A stretch of DNA of 64,000 nucleotides, taken from the NCBI GenBank assembly GCA_027563935.2, contig CM050448.1:123430493-123494492 (forward strand). Reading direction: 5' to 3'. The position numbers and the translations under genes were made by a program. Positions 24,615-37,000 of this stretch are shown here, in pieces. This stretch comes from Costus lasius (lineage: Eukaryota > Streptophyta > Magnoliopsida > Zingiberales > Costaceae). Positions within the stretch are counted from its first letter, which is position 1, and each line of letters begins with the position of its first letter. Below the pieces are notes generated by a model, which saw nothing but the letters and a program-made list of their open reading frames with translations, was not told the DNA's origin and made no database searches.

Positions 24615-27600
24615 CTGAATCTTGATAATTTTGCCTTGTTTTTCTAATTACATTTGGTTTCTTCGATGTTCACAACTTCCATGGGAAATGGCTAGTACAA
24701 TATACTATTATTTCAGATCCTTTCTCGTGTTTTATATAATGTGTTCTCTTAAATTGATATTATTCTGGAAATTCTAGTAAATTTGCAGAATCCCCTGGTT
24801 CCTTTGTTAGTCGTAATATGCATGCATGAATGAATTAATGTATGTTAGAGTTATTATAAATCACATGTTTACTCATATATTGTCTAGTTTTTCTAAGCAT
24901 TATGTGATTGGTGGTAGGGATGGCAACGGGGTAGAGGTGGGGAGTGTCGACCCCCTAATCCTATACCTGACCTTGCCCCCAAATCCACGGGGTTGAGAAA
25001 ACCCATCTCAAACCCAATCCCGCTGTGGAATTGGTTATCTGTGGGAAAACCCGACCCATAGTAATGCATGGATGGAGCTCGGGTGATGGGGGTGGTACGC
25101 CAGCAGCATGAGTGGTGTGGATGGGGCAGTGTGAGCTGGGGTTAGGTTTAGGGTTTTGTTATTTTAGTTGACGTTGGAATTATAATTTTCACATGTAGGG
25201 TGGGTTCGGGGTTGGGTTTTGGGTAGGTAGTTAAAATCCCACATCTACTTAACTAATTTCTATAAGTTGGATTTTATCCGAACTTGACTGCCGGTTAAAT
25301 TGGGTTTTCCTAGTCAAATTGGGGTGGGTTGGGTAGTAGCAGGGATGGATTTTTATGTCATCCCCAGTTGGTGGCACACACAAATGTACTTTATCTCTTG
25401 GTAAACTAATAATGACATCTTATTTCATCCCATCTAGTATCATAGCATTTGCCTCTCCTCCCTCACGCATCAGCCCATCCTTAACCCTCTCCTTATACAT
25501 CCCATTTCTGCAAATGCACAATTCTTCTTCTCACTTGTAAATCCTCCCTGCCCATGTAGGATCTTCCTCTTTCGATAAACTCTAATATAGCTGACTTTCT
25601 CCTCTAATGACCATCCTATAACTATTGTCTCAAGGTAAGTGTAAGGTTTAAGGTATGCAATTTTTTGCTATCCTTTAATCCTAGATGGCTAGATCCCTCC
25701 TTTAATTACCATTCGACAACTATTCCCTCACCACAAGGTTTATGATATATAAAATTTTCTTTCCCTCAACCTTAGATTTTTTTCCATCTCTATCTCCGGC
25801 AGGTGGGTTTCTTTAGTTTCAATCCGTTACACGACAATTAAATTTAATAACATCAACTACATCTTATGGTTAATAGCATTTAAAGTCTTCCTTGGTTTGT
25901 GTTATTCACTCAAACTCTAATCTTCAAAAGGAAGGAGACATAACTAGATTGCATGCATAACATACTTTTCAATATTGCTTGCTTTGCTTAGGAGTTAAAC
26001 TCCTAATTTCTAGTAGACCAAATTCTTTATCTTTCAATAGATATGTGGAGGAATCTTAAGCTCATATGACCCTTATTTTCCAAACTTGGAGATCATTCAC
26101 ATCATTGGAAATTATATTGAACTTGTAAACATATTCATTGAATGAATACGTTTGTAGCACACGACTAAAGTGATGAATATATTCATTGGTTTGTCTGGAT
26201 GCTTATAAGAAAGGTTGAATGCTTATCTGTTGTCGGCACATCTATTTCTTTCAGGAGAATCTAATAATCACCCTTATTATTATTGTATGATTGTTCACTT
26301 TCCTTTTCTGTTGTACTATCCTTGGTGTTGTCATGGCCAATGAATGAATACATATTCATTGGCCATTATTCGTATGATCAAAGGTAACATAGTGTGAACA
26401 TGACTGGTTTACAAATGTATTGAGCCAATAATCCTGTCCATTCAAGGAAACTAAGCACGGATAGGAGGTCCACAGAGGCATCTGTGGCCCCCCACCACAA
26501 CACACACACACACACACGAGCATATCCAAATTGGGTCTTAGTTGTTGTGGTCGCTTGATTTATGTATGACTACTTCCTAATGGCACATGTAATTCTTCTA
26601 CTAAGTTTGGGTGTCTACAAATGGAATTTTAGATCAAAATGTTCATCAATAGTGGAATGATTATGAAATTTGCCTTCTGGAGCGTGGCTCATCTTGAGGA
26701 CCATTGGTTGATGACGAATCAAGGGTCTCTCCTTCTAGGATATAAATTTTGTCCACTTCAAGTGAGAATTGGAATAACTTAAAACATAAACACCTCCAAT
26801 TGTCCTTTTGGGCTTCACAGTCTTTACTTTCTTTTTGATGGTTAAGTATATGGTTTGTGCAGTTACTTATCTCTTTCATTTTCATGTGTCAACTGGGGAG
26901 AAGAGTTCCTATTTATGAAAAGAAAGCATACCTTCCTAACACTATCAAAATTAATTAAAAAAATTGGTGGGATAACTTTAATAAAATACAAAAGAAAGAA
27001 AAGGTATGCCTCTGCATATAAATATTGAATTTTATTTTATGAAAGATTCCAGCAATCCCTTTTGAAACACATTACATTCAATAACATTGATGCTCATTAT
27101 TTATACCATAAAGTAGCTGAAGAGCATTACTCAACAAAATACATAGATTTATTTGGACACTATCAATAATTGAACTTCATTGGAAGTTCCAAGATCGAAC
27201 GAGTAGTTCTATGTTTTTTTTTGGCCAAATCTAGTGTTCTCTTTTTGAGGTTTGCCTTGAGTAATTCATTCGTCCTTACTGCATCTCGTAATATATACCA
27301 GGCTTGCGGAGAGCTAGCAGCAGCCAGGCAACGGCTTCCGTGAAACCTACTAGACGTTGGCAGTAGAGTATATGCGTTTTGTAAAATTAATTTTGCAATG
27401 CTTTCTGTTTGTTGTATGCAAGCGCATGACAAGCTTGTAAATTATGAGGGTAGCATAGAGTTCATTTGTTGCATGTATTATATAATACAACGTCAATATT
27501 ACCCAACTATAGAGGTGTTAGCAATTAATTGCCATTAAGTGATCACTGACCCCAACACGATACCACTTACCAAGCATCTTATGCCACCCAGGGCGATCTT

Positions 27601-28015
27601 TGGTGTTCCTTAATCAGATCATGATTTATTGAGCAGCTGTCATCATGAAGCTTCCACATGCATCTTGAAGTAACGATGTCTTGAGTTATATTGTTAGTAG
27701 GTTGCAATTATAGGAGGATATTTAGTCCACATGGTTAATAAAGAATTGCATGATTATACTTGTATTGTTGCATTAAGAGAAATTTTTTAAGATATTCTCT
27801 TGCCTACTGATTTTAAACTCTTATTCGTAAGAGAAGCTTTCTATAAGATACTCTCGCCTAACGGCTATTGAACTCTTAATGATATGCTTGCAGTTACTCC
27901 TGGTAACATGAGTCGTAACCACTATTTTGTTATCGGTGGTTGGACGCGGGACACTCAAATCTTCATTCTTGTCCCGCAATGCATTTAAGTAGTACCTTGT
28001 ATTATACTTCATCTC
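24615..28015. other. Repeat-rich intergenic region downstream of the kinesin
   Basis: AT-rich sequence with one hAT-like MITE (24916-25365), a short (CA)n run at about 26499-26517 and small open frames that resemble nothing I recognise. Missing terminal kinesin exons, if any exist, would lie here, but I could not identify them. Confidence 0.5.
24916..25365. mobile_element. hAT-like MITE (GGGATGGCA ends)
   Basis: Begins TAGGGATGGCAACGGGG and ends TTTTTATGTCATCCCC, near-inverted termini of a common plant MITE type rich in GGGT/ACCC. A related, oppositely oriented copy begins ATGACATAAAAATTCATCCCC at about 48590. Boundaries are approximate and no target duplication was confirmed. Confidence 0.55.
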
Positions 28016-28020
28016 CCGTG

Positions 28021-29440
28021 TGTCATGCCCCGATCGGATCGGCCTAGAAATAGTTCTTAACTGCTGTCTCAGGGCCGTCCGGCGGAACACCGGAACGCAA
28101 CTCACTCTAGGATTTTCGGCCTTAAATTAGAAAACCCTAACTCCCGATTAATTTTTATCCCCAAATTACAAGGTCGCTCAGAAACCCTAACCCTAATTTA
28201 GGAAAATCCGAAATCGAACCCTAATTTGGAATATCTCTCTCTGATTTTGACCCAAGTCAAAATCAGACCCTTGCTTACGTTTGCGTGACGTCAGCCCTCG
28301 AAATCATCCGCCGCGCGCGTAAATCTTCGTCCGCTGACGTCGTATTGCGTCAGCGTTCGAATTCGATTTCGCCGAATCGAAATCGTCTACTGACCGTTGA
28401 CCTCGTCTCGTTTCGAACGCCCGACGCGTTCGAAACTCGCGTCGTCTTCCTCGCCTTCGTCTTCGTTGCGAACGAACGCACGCTGCCGCGTTCGTCCGTC
28501 CGTCGCCGGAAGAGAGGATGTGTATCAACAAGGGAAGCCGCCTGCCTTCCTGTCCATAGTCTCGTCGTTGCTGATCGGATAGCCGCCTGCTGCCGGAATC
28601 GAGAAGGCGTTGCCTCGGAAGAGATCAGAACAGAGGAAAACAGGGGAAGAACGCCGCCTTTATTTCTCAGAACTGGTTACAAGCTCTCTCCGGGTTGACG
28701 ACCCTCGTCGCCCGCCCCTCTCCCACTAGCTCCTCTCGCCGGTCGTCTCCCCAGACGCCGGTTACACTCGATTTCTCTCACTCGTCGACGTTCCCCTGAA
28801 CGCCGGCATCGGTGCCCCCTGGCACCGGCATCAGTGCCCGTGAGCACTGGCATCGAGTCCCTGTTCCGGAAAGGGGCGACGGCACCTCGCCGTCGCCGGT
28901 GGAGTCGCTCTCTCTGTGGTGGCGCTTCCGCACCCCTCTGTTTGGTGTCGCCTCTGCGCACGCCTTCTCGTCCGCTTCGTCGAACGTATATAGGAAGAGC
29001 CGCCCCGCTTTTCTCGTTCGCGTGGACCACGCCCCTGCGTCGACGCCCACTGATGCTGCCGAGTCCGCCGTCTGCACCTGTCGCCGAAGGACCTGCTCGT
29101 CCTGCTTTGTTCGCGCTCGCCTGCGCGATGCTCGAGAAGGTGAGGCTCGTCCTCGTCCGATCTCCCTCTGTGCCGAGCGTCGCCATCGTCCGCGTCTTCA
29201 GCTGGAGACTTCGTCCGCCTTTGCCAAAGTCCGCTTCGCGTGGAGAAGGAGACGCTGCCGAGGTGCCGCGTCCGATTTGTGAGTTGGAGACGCGCTCGCG
29301 TCTCCGTTGCCGCGGCGTCCGGATCACTCGATGGCGTTGCGGCTGGGTTCGGGTCAACGGCATTTGTTGACCGCGCAAATCTGCTCCGATTTTGCGTGTG
29401 GCGTGGGCTTGGGCCGGACCGCTTGAACCGGGCCCTAACA
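28021..29440. mobile_element. Solo LTR A (1420 bp, GC-rich) with 5-bp target duplication
   Basis: Starts TGTCATGCCCCGATCGGAT and ends GGGCCCTAACA (TG...CA ends). It is flanked by CCGTG on both sides (28016-28020 and 29441-29445), the 5-bp duplication of an LTR retrotransposon. There is no internal region or second LTR beside it, so it is a solo LTR left by recombination. GC content is far above the surroundings. The long open frames on both strands (for example 301 codons at 28677-29582) are stop-poor GC-rich artefacts. It contains AAACCCTAACCCTAA-like telomere-type repeats and TGACGTCA at 28286-28293. Confidence 0.85.
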
Positions 29441-29549
29441 CCGTGTATGTGTATTGGATCCCATCCGCTGCGGTTGGAATCCCTATTAATTTGGATTGAA
29501 GGCATTGACTGCTCACCAAAAAGTCGTGTCCTTGAACCGCTATCCAAGG

Positions 29550-30728
29550 TGTCACGCCCCGGTCGGATCGGTCTAAAAACAACGCTTATCCGTTGTCTCA
29601 GGGCCGCCGGCGGAACACCGGAACGTGATCGCGCTAGGGTTTCGGGACCGAAGTTCGTCCCCAAATTCAAAACCCTAGTTCCCGCTCACTTTTTTTTCCC
29701 CCAAATTACAATTCACTCAAGGAAAGGATTGGAAAACCCTAACCCTAATTCCCAAATCAGGAAATCAAAATACCTCCTCTTCTAATTTTGACCGCAAGTC
29801 AAAATTACTATCAATTTACTCGAATTTCACTGTTCCAACTCGGCAACCGAATCGTTCGTGCTGACGTCACGCTGACGTCAGCCGACGATTAAATCCTTCG
29901 CCGCGAACTCGTTCTCCAGATGACGTCACGCTGACGTCGGCACGCGAAATCGATTTCGATTTCGAATTCGCGCCGCCAATTTTGACTTCTTCCTCGCTGA
30001 CGTCTGCTTGCGTCAGCCGCGCTTCGTCGTCTTCGTCCTCGCGAACGCTGCGTTCGCGTTCGTTTTCTGCCGAGCGTCGCCGCGATCTCGCCGCCTATCC
30101 GGAGAAGACTGGCGCCAACTGGCAGGCCGCCTGCCTTCTCGTCTAGCCCGTCGCCGGCCGCCTGCCAACCGACGGTCGCCGAAGTCGTCGGAAACAGGGG
30201 AGATCACCGTAACCGAGATCTCGCCGGAAGATACGGAACCACGTCGGAGAAGAAGCACGGGGAGAAGGGAAAAGCTTCACTCTATTTTTTCGTAAATCAG
30301 AGTTACAAAAACCCTCCTCTCTCTTCTCTCTCGTCCTCACGTTGCTCCCTCTGTTTCCAGTTTCCGCTCGCCGGATTCTCTCGCCTCGACGCTCGTCGTC
30401 GCCGGCTCGTTCAATCTCACCGTTGGTAAAGGGCTCTCGCCCTGGAGGGGCGTCCTCCCCGACCCGCCGGGAGAGCCGCTGTGCGTCGCGCGCTCCCCTT
30501 TGTGGTGTCGCCTCTGCGCACGCCACAGCGAAGTCATCGACCGCGTCCAAGTTTTCCGCGAGGTTGCTTGCTGCGTCTGTCGCGTTCGGCGATTTGAAGC
30601 AGAAGACGAGGTCGCAGCTCCATCGCGCCTCGATTCCGCTGTGGTTCAATGGGCCACCGTTCCCTTCTTCTGATCTTTGGGCTTTTGGGTCCGGGCCTGG
30701 GCCGAACCGGCCTGACCCAGGCCTGACA
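29550..30728. mobile_element. Solo LTR B (1179 bp), same family as A, with 5-bp target duplication
   Basis: Starts TGTCACGCCCCGGTCGGATCGG and ends CCAGGCCTGACA, with the same termini as the copy 109 bases to its left. It is flanked by CAAGG at 29545-29549 and 30729-30733. Its target duplication differs from that of copy A, so the two are independent insertions and not the paired LTRs of one element. It shares GCGGAACACCGGAACG and TGTCTCAGGGCCG with A, but differs in length by about 240 bases. It carries TGACGTCA at 29862, 29873 and 29921. Confidence 0.87.
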
Positions 30729-30933
30729 CAAGGGATGTAACCGTCTTGATAATATCTTCTTTAATAGTAGCGTAATTTTTGATATCACCCCTAGCTTTTC
30801 TAGAAATATCACCATAGTTAACTACTTGTATTGTTGCATTTAGAGAAACTTTTCTAGAAAGAAGGTAGCGGCTGCATTCCTTCTTAAGGAAATACAGTCT
30901 TAGATGTTAAATCTATTTTGCATTATTTTTTTC

Positions 30934-31256
30934 TAGGGGTGAGCAAATGGTATAAGTACTAAAGTATTGTATTAAAATTTTTAGTACTTGATTCAAGATG
31001 CTTTATTATTAGTACTGAATTTTTATTTGAGATTAAAGGTTCGATACCGGAATCCAAATAGTAATTCATACAATTTTGAACTTTTGAATTCTTAAAATAT
31101 ATATTAATTAGAGAGGTAGAGTCGTTATTTCAATACTTAGATAAATATTTTAAAATTTTTTTGAGACTTTAATACCAGTACTGATTCATATTTTGGTAGT
31201 AAAAGTGCTAATACCGATATCTAAAATTCAAAGTTTGAGATTGTTGCTCAATCCTA
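30934..31256. mobile_element. hAT-like MITE with 8-bp target duplication
   Basis: Begins TAGGGGTGAGCA and ends TGCTCAATCCTA. The 8 bases on each side are TTTTTTTC (30926-30933 and 31257-31264). An 8-bp duplication is typical of hAT elements, although this one is low-complexity. A longer relative lies at 37083-37632, inside a kinase intron. AT-rich and non-coding. Confidence 0.7.
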
Positions 31257-31574
31257 TTTTTTTCCCTAAAAGAATAGGACTCTACCTATTCAACATTTTT
31301 AACAAAATAGTCACTTATTCCTCTTTAGGGTGGGTTTAAGGATCAAGCGCGCGGACTTTCTAACCGCTATACTGCCATGTCGTTGCCGGGCCTTCTCCAG
31401 CTTCACTTTAAAACTAAGAAAATTATGATTCTAGGCAAAAAAAATTATGCTCCAGTAAAGTTTTTTTCTTTTTTTTGCTATATTTCAAGAGTTTTAGTTT
31501 ATTGATAGATCAAACTTGCTTCCAGTAGTTTTTATATATTAAGAAGACGTGTGATCTTCTCAGAAAAATATCCT

Positions 31575-32575
31575 AGACACGGCGCGTGCCTAAAATGGCC
31601 TATGCATGAGCTTTACCTACTGTTCTGTGAGCGCGCATCTCAATACCGCTCATGGGTGTACATTTTTGTTGAGTGCGATAATAAATGTAAAATTTGACGA
31701 TAACTAGGTTCGATAATAAACAACAAACTTCGACAAAAAAATAAGTTCGATAATAATAACAAAGTTCAACAATATATAATAAAATTTGGCAATATATCGT
31801 CAAACTTTGTCATATATCATTGAACTTATTTAAAACTTATAATTTTATGGTTAAACTTTATCTTATATCGTCAAACTTATTTAAAACATAATTTTATCGT
31901 CGAACTTTGACATATATCGTTGAACTTTTTCTAAAACTTATAATTTTATTATCGAACATTGTCATATATTGTTGAATTTTTTCTAAAACTTATGGTTTTA
32001 TCGTCGAACTTTATCATATATTGTCGAACTTTTTTGAACATATGATTTTATCATCGAACTTTTTCATATATCGTCAAATTTTTTTAAAACTTATGATTTT
32101 ATTGTCGAACTTTGATATATATCATCGAACTTTTTTAAAACATGATTTTATCATCGAACTTTATCATATATCGTCGAACTTTTTTGAAACTTATAATTTT
32201 ATTGTTAAACTTTGTCATATATTGTCAAACTTTTTCTGAAACTTACGATTTTATCGTTGAACTTTGTCATATATCGTCAAACTTGTTTGAAACTTGACCA
32301 AAACTTGTATAAATCAATGAAAATAGTGAAGAATATTTTGGTGTAAATTCTAGTAAATTTATTTATTATTTTCTTTATTGTTTTTTATTAATTTTTATAT
32401 TTATACTTATTATCAAACTTTGCCCGCTATTATTGAATTTTTTTGAACCTTAACCGAAGTTTACAGACAGCAAACGTCATGAGCAGCATCGAGATGCGCG
32501 CTTAATGTTGCTCACTAAACGGTGGATGAAGCTCGTCCCTAGTCCATTTTAGATGCACGCAATGCCTACGCTCAA
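31575..32575. mobile_element. TIR element with minisatellite core (MULE-like?)
   Basis: The left flank (GCGTGCCTAAAATGGCCTA ... GAGCGCGCATCTCAATACCG, CTCATG) and the reverse complement of the right flank (GCGTGCATCTAAAATGGACTA ... AGCGCGCATCTCGATGCTG, CTCATG) match over about 90-100 bases. They form terminal inverted repeats around an AT-rich core of tandem repeats. Long inverted repeats without coding capacity suggest a non-autonomous Mutator-like element, but I could not define a 9-bp target duplication, so the class is an inference. Confidence 0.55.
31795..32300. repeat. About 51-bp minisatellite, ten units
   Basis: The motif ATATCGTCGAACTT...AAAACTTATRATTTTATCGTCGAACTTT recurs with ATAT-steps at about 31814, 31865, 31914, 31966, 32018, 32068, 32119, 32168, 32218 and 32271, a spacing of 49-53 bases. 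Units differ by scattered substitutions, mostly at C/T and G/A sites. Confidence 0.85.
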
Positions 32576-32780
32576 TGCTGCTCACTAAACATCAACATCT
32601 AAAGTCGATGTGAACTACTATTAATTTTTTTTCTTTAAATGCAGTATAGTTGTTACGAGAAAAATTCTAAGGAAACGACTTCCGATTTATTTCTCGGATT
32701 TTAATGCATCTCTAAGTTAATTTTTCACTCTCTTAACAAGAGTTAGAGTCCATTCAACTTTTCGACTAGCCCACATATCG

Positions 32781-33057
32781 CTGAACTCTCTGCTCATCTC
32801 CAGCAAGTTCTTGATCATTACTGGTGAACTCTAACCCGTCATAAACAAACTCTCGATCATCTCCGATAAACTCTCGATCATTTTGGGCCAGCTTCTAGTA
32901 GTTGCCGGCGAACTCTGCTTGTTACTGTCAAACTCCTAGTCATTTCGAACGAACTTGCGCTTGTCTCCGGTGAAATCCCGCTCATTAGCTTACTCTCGCC
33001 TGTCTCCAGTAAGTTTTCGTCTGATTACTGATGAATTCTCGACCGTTAGTGGCAAAC
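32781..33057. repeat. Degenerate tandem repeat, about 24-bp period
   Basis: GAACTCTCGATCATCTCCGGT-like units recur about ten times with heavy drift (AAACTCTCGATCATCTCC, GAACTTGCGCTTGTCTCC, TTACTCTCGCCTGTCTCC). No coding signal. Confidence 0.6.
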
Positions 33058-33560
33058 AAGATTAAATTAAAAAAATTTAAAAGTTATCTTTAAAATATGT
33101 ACTATATATCTGAAAAACAGAGATCTCCTAGGGGAACCGATGGAACTAATGCAATAAAAGAGAGTTTACAATGTTGGTTAGAGAAAATATAACCCAAAAG
33201 CAAGAACATATAGAGTACAAAATTGGATTATGTATTTGACAACAAAAAATATAATAAATAGGATCGCCTCAAGTTAAAAATTAGCTTCACAATTGCAACT
33301 AAAGAGAAAGGAACAATCTTTTATAGGTTGATACAGTTATTGATACACACCAATAGTTATACAATCCAAAACCAATACATTTATCCTCTGGAATAGGACA
33401 ATAAAATACAATACAATACAGATAATTTGGTTGAACAAACAATGATTGTATGATCATGAACAAGAGGTACATATGGATCTTTGACCATTTGATATAGCTG
33501 TACATTTCTTAAAAGTATGTCTATTTGGTTGTGAAGAATCAATCAAGTTGGCTTTTCCAT

Positions 33561-34014
33561 TTATAAATTTGAATCAGATGAACTTGACGAGAAACCACTA
33601 GAATTTGAACCATCCTTCCAAAACTCCAAACTTTGGCAACAACTAAAGAGTCCCAACTGAAAATATGAAAAGACCAAAATATGATCAACAAAGTAAGTCA
33701 TGCCATAGCATTATTAGGCTAAGTATTAGCTCCTGAACTTATTGCAAACCAATACTTTTGAAGGAGTCCATGTTCTCTACTATGAAAATTAGAAATTAAT
33801 TATAAACATAATTTCTTTTTTTTTCAATCTTCCACATGCCAAGCATACTAAAATGATTTCTGTCAAAACCACAAAATAGTATATTGTTTTCAACCTTTTA
33901 GATGGAATAATTAAACTCTTATTGTTTATATTATTACAACAGAAATATCAGCATAAATCTATTATCTTTTTTTTATTCCAATTGTTGGACACAAGTTTAG
34001 TTTTAAAATTAATC

Positions 34015-34045
<31 letters not shown>

Positions 34046-37000
34046 TCTTCCCTTGGCCACAACACCAATATTTTTTGAATTACTAGTGCATCAGTGTGTC
34101 ATTTGATGGTTAAATTTATTGTACTTGGATGCAAAATAAAAAGTTAGTAGACAAAATCCACATTCATCGTTTATAATTGTTTGTTGTACACGATAAGGCA
34201 CTAATTTACTTAATTGGTAAAGACTTTAATTCCTGACAACAGTGCCAAAAGATAGAATCTCAAATTCATCATTGATTAAAAACATACTCCAAAGAACAGA
34301 TTTCCTCATAGTTTGTAAATATTTAACCAAGTTTGCACAGTATGTTAGGAAATTTAGATAATAATTTAACCATATCCTAACCAAGTTTGCATAGATATGT
34401 CCATCAGCAAGCAAAATGGAAAGAGAAAAGAAAATATTGAAACTCAAACAACAAAGATATAAGATGATGACCGTAAAATGACAACCAATTAAGGTTTGAG
34501 GATAAGACATTAGATCCTTGACACACCAATTATGACAGAAACATATCTTCAAACATGTAGAACTCTGATATACCATGTTTTGTTGCTGGCAAATCTTGTT
34601 CTGAATGGAGGATAGCTTATCAATTATTTCATTGAATGTTGGCCTCTCTGCAGGATCCTGACTCCAACATTTCTCAATCAAGCTAAAGATATAATACACG
34701 AATTAGAGATTCTAAATCGCAAGAAGGCAAACAAAATTAGAATATTATCATATAACAAAAAAAAGAAATTTAATATGTAAGGTGGTCTCTAAGTTTATTT
34801 AGCCCTATTCTAGTAGCCTCTACGTTTCACATAAATATAAAAATATTGTGCACATTTTTAAAGTATAATCAATTATATTTTCTAATTATAACTTATAACA
34901 GAAATAAAGTGAATATGAAAAAAAAAAGAAGCATTAGTCGTAACATCAAATTTAGAACTAGACCTTACCATTCTTAAGACCCTCTAACTCTAGGTTTCAC
35001 TATATCACTATGTCCATGCAACAAGCCTAACATAAGCCTCACAGTTCACTGACTTATTAAACATGGATATTAGGTTATCACAAGAGACAAAACAATAGAA
35101 AATTATCTACCACATTTAAATAATTAAAAACATTTTTTATCATGATCATGTTGCAATAAATATCTAGTACATCCTTTAAGAGCCCCTATGGAATGAAAAT
35201 AAATACAAATAGTTATGCAACAAACATAGTAAAGTAAACTAGAAAAAAAAAAAGATGGTTTAACATTGAAATGAAAATTATGTCAATATGCATGGTCAAA
35301 TTGACTTCAAAGAAAGACTTACTCTTTTAGTCCATGTGCATATCGCTTTCTTGAAGCTCTAAAAGACGGTCTTTCTTTGGATGCATATAACTTAGGAACC
35401 TCACTATCTTGCTTTTGATGGAAAGGCGGATATCCTTCAATCATCTGAATGGAGTCCAAAAAATATTGATCATATTACTGGATTTTTGTTATGCTAACAT
35501 TTTTTCGCTGTACTGACTTTTCCCAAATTACACAATGAAAAGAAAGAATTTTTCTTCATGTAGAAAGTTTCTATCTTGAAGATGCTAATTGATAATGACA
35601 TTATTATAATATTCAAAAAATTATTTTTTTTGACAATGTTTTGATGTATTATTATCCTGTTAGGATAATTTATTCTTGATTTATACAGTCAGTTTTAAAA
35701 TGAATTTCAATTTAAGTTAGAACAAAAGTGATAATATCAAGAAAAACATTCATATATTAGTTCCCAAACCTAAAATTATTATCTATCTTGGATCTACAAC
35801 TAGATAAGAGAGTTAATTTGGAAAAAGAATATTGCAGTCGGTTGTTAAAGTGAAACGAAAGAGATATGAGTAGTCAATAGTTGCAAATGCAGAAATGAAA
35901 AATGTGTCTAGCAAACATTAGCTATAGAGAGATGAGTTCTAGTAATACTTTAAATTTCATAGAACAAAAGAAAGAGATCATGTAGCAGAAATAAAGTAGC
36001 TAAGACTCTGGATTTGTTGAATTATTATAATGTGACGCAAAGTCAGAGAGTGCATTTGATATGTCTCATTTAACAATTTCTATAAAAAAAATCCTTAACC
36101 ATCTTTAGTTTTTAAAAAACTCATTTACTACACCTATTTTAAAATAGTTATCGCGTGAGATAGATGAGATTCAATGAGTAAAATATTTAGCATAATTATG
36201 AATTTGTTAGTGTTTTTAAGTTATAATTTTGATTTATAAGTTTGCACCACCGTCTGTAGCTTCTTTCTAAAACATTCATTCGTTTAGTTTTCTTCAGTTT
36301 AATACAATCACAAATTCAAAACTTTTAATTTTTTATTTTTGTTTTGACTAAAAAATGTCTATCAAACACTTTTTCAAGTCAGCTTTTATTTTCACTCAAA
36401 TGGAAACTAAAAAAATGTCTATCAAACAGCCAACTTTTCTAATAAACTTATTCATGAAATTCATTATCACTAGAATAATTTGTACTAATTTTGGTCCATC
36501 CACATTGGATGAGAAATAAAATCAGTAAATTATATTAATGAAACTCCTTAACATTTATTATAACAAATAAGAACCATGAACCAAATTGGAACTTGGTTTG
36601 TCCAAGTTTAAGACTGAAGTTTTCTCTATTTTTTACCATTAGGTCTTTGTAGCTATCTCATTTATTATCTTGTTCATTCTTGTATAGTGCATTCACTCTT
36701 CACCAAAGTCTTATAGTGGGCATCATTCAATATTTATGTCACTCAAGTATATTTACTCACAATGCCTAATCTTGGGTATCTTGATAAATAAAAAGTTGAC
36801 ACCATAACAATATTTTTGACATTGTTATACCTAGATAAAGACACTTTTAACTCAAATAGAGTAGTATATAATGGTCAAATTGTCAATATGAGCAACATTT
36901 TCCAAAAGCACAAAATAAAATTGTACTAGCAACATATGCTCAGACTTCAAATATTAGAAAGATTTATACAATATAGAATAGATTCAGAATTTTAAAAAAT

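Larger units (their letters stand above)
30734..33560. other. Repeat-rich intergenic region left of the ankyrin kinase
   Basis: Holds a hAT-like MITE (30934-31256), a TIR-bounded minisatellite element (about 31575-32575) and a degenerate short-period repeat (32781-33057). No gene is seen. Confidence 0.55.

Noticed and set aside
27163..27432. 89-codon minus-strand frame (MSCACIQQTESIAKLIL...)
   Set aside because: No family resemblance, no supporting splice or promoter context, and it lies in repeat-rich intergenic DNA.
28677..29582. Long open frames (301, 279, 181 codons) on both strands in GC-rich DNA
   Set aside because: They lie inside solo LTR A and partly B, overlap each other in many frames and show Arg/Pro/Ser-rich low-complexity sequence. 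High GC content makes stops rare here.
31330..31400. tRNA-like stretch on the minus strand (TGGCAGTATAGCGGTTAGAAAG)
   Set aside because: It has a weak A-box resemblance, but I could not fold a cloverleaf with a T-arm. At most it is a tRNA-derived SINE remnant.
34226..34699. Minus-strand frame of 157 codons taken as the kinase C-terminus
   Set aside because: Only its first 36 or so codons fit the kinase family. A splice at 34574 to the small exon 33656-33561 restores the Ser-rich family tail, so the remaining frame is intron.
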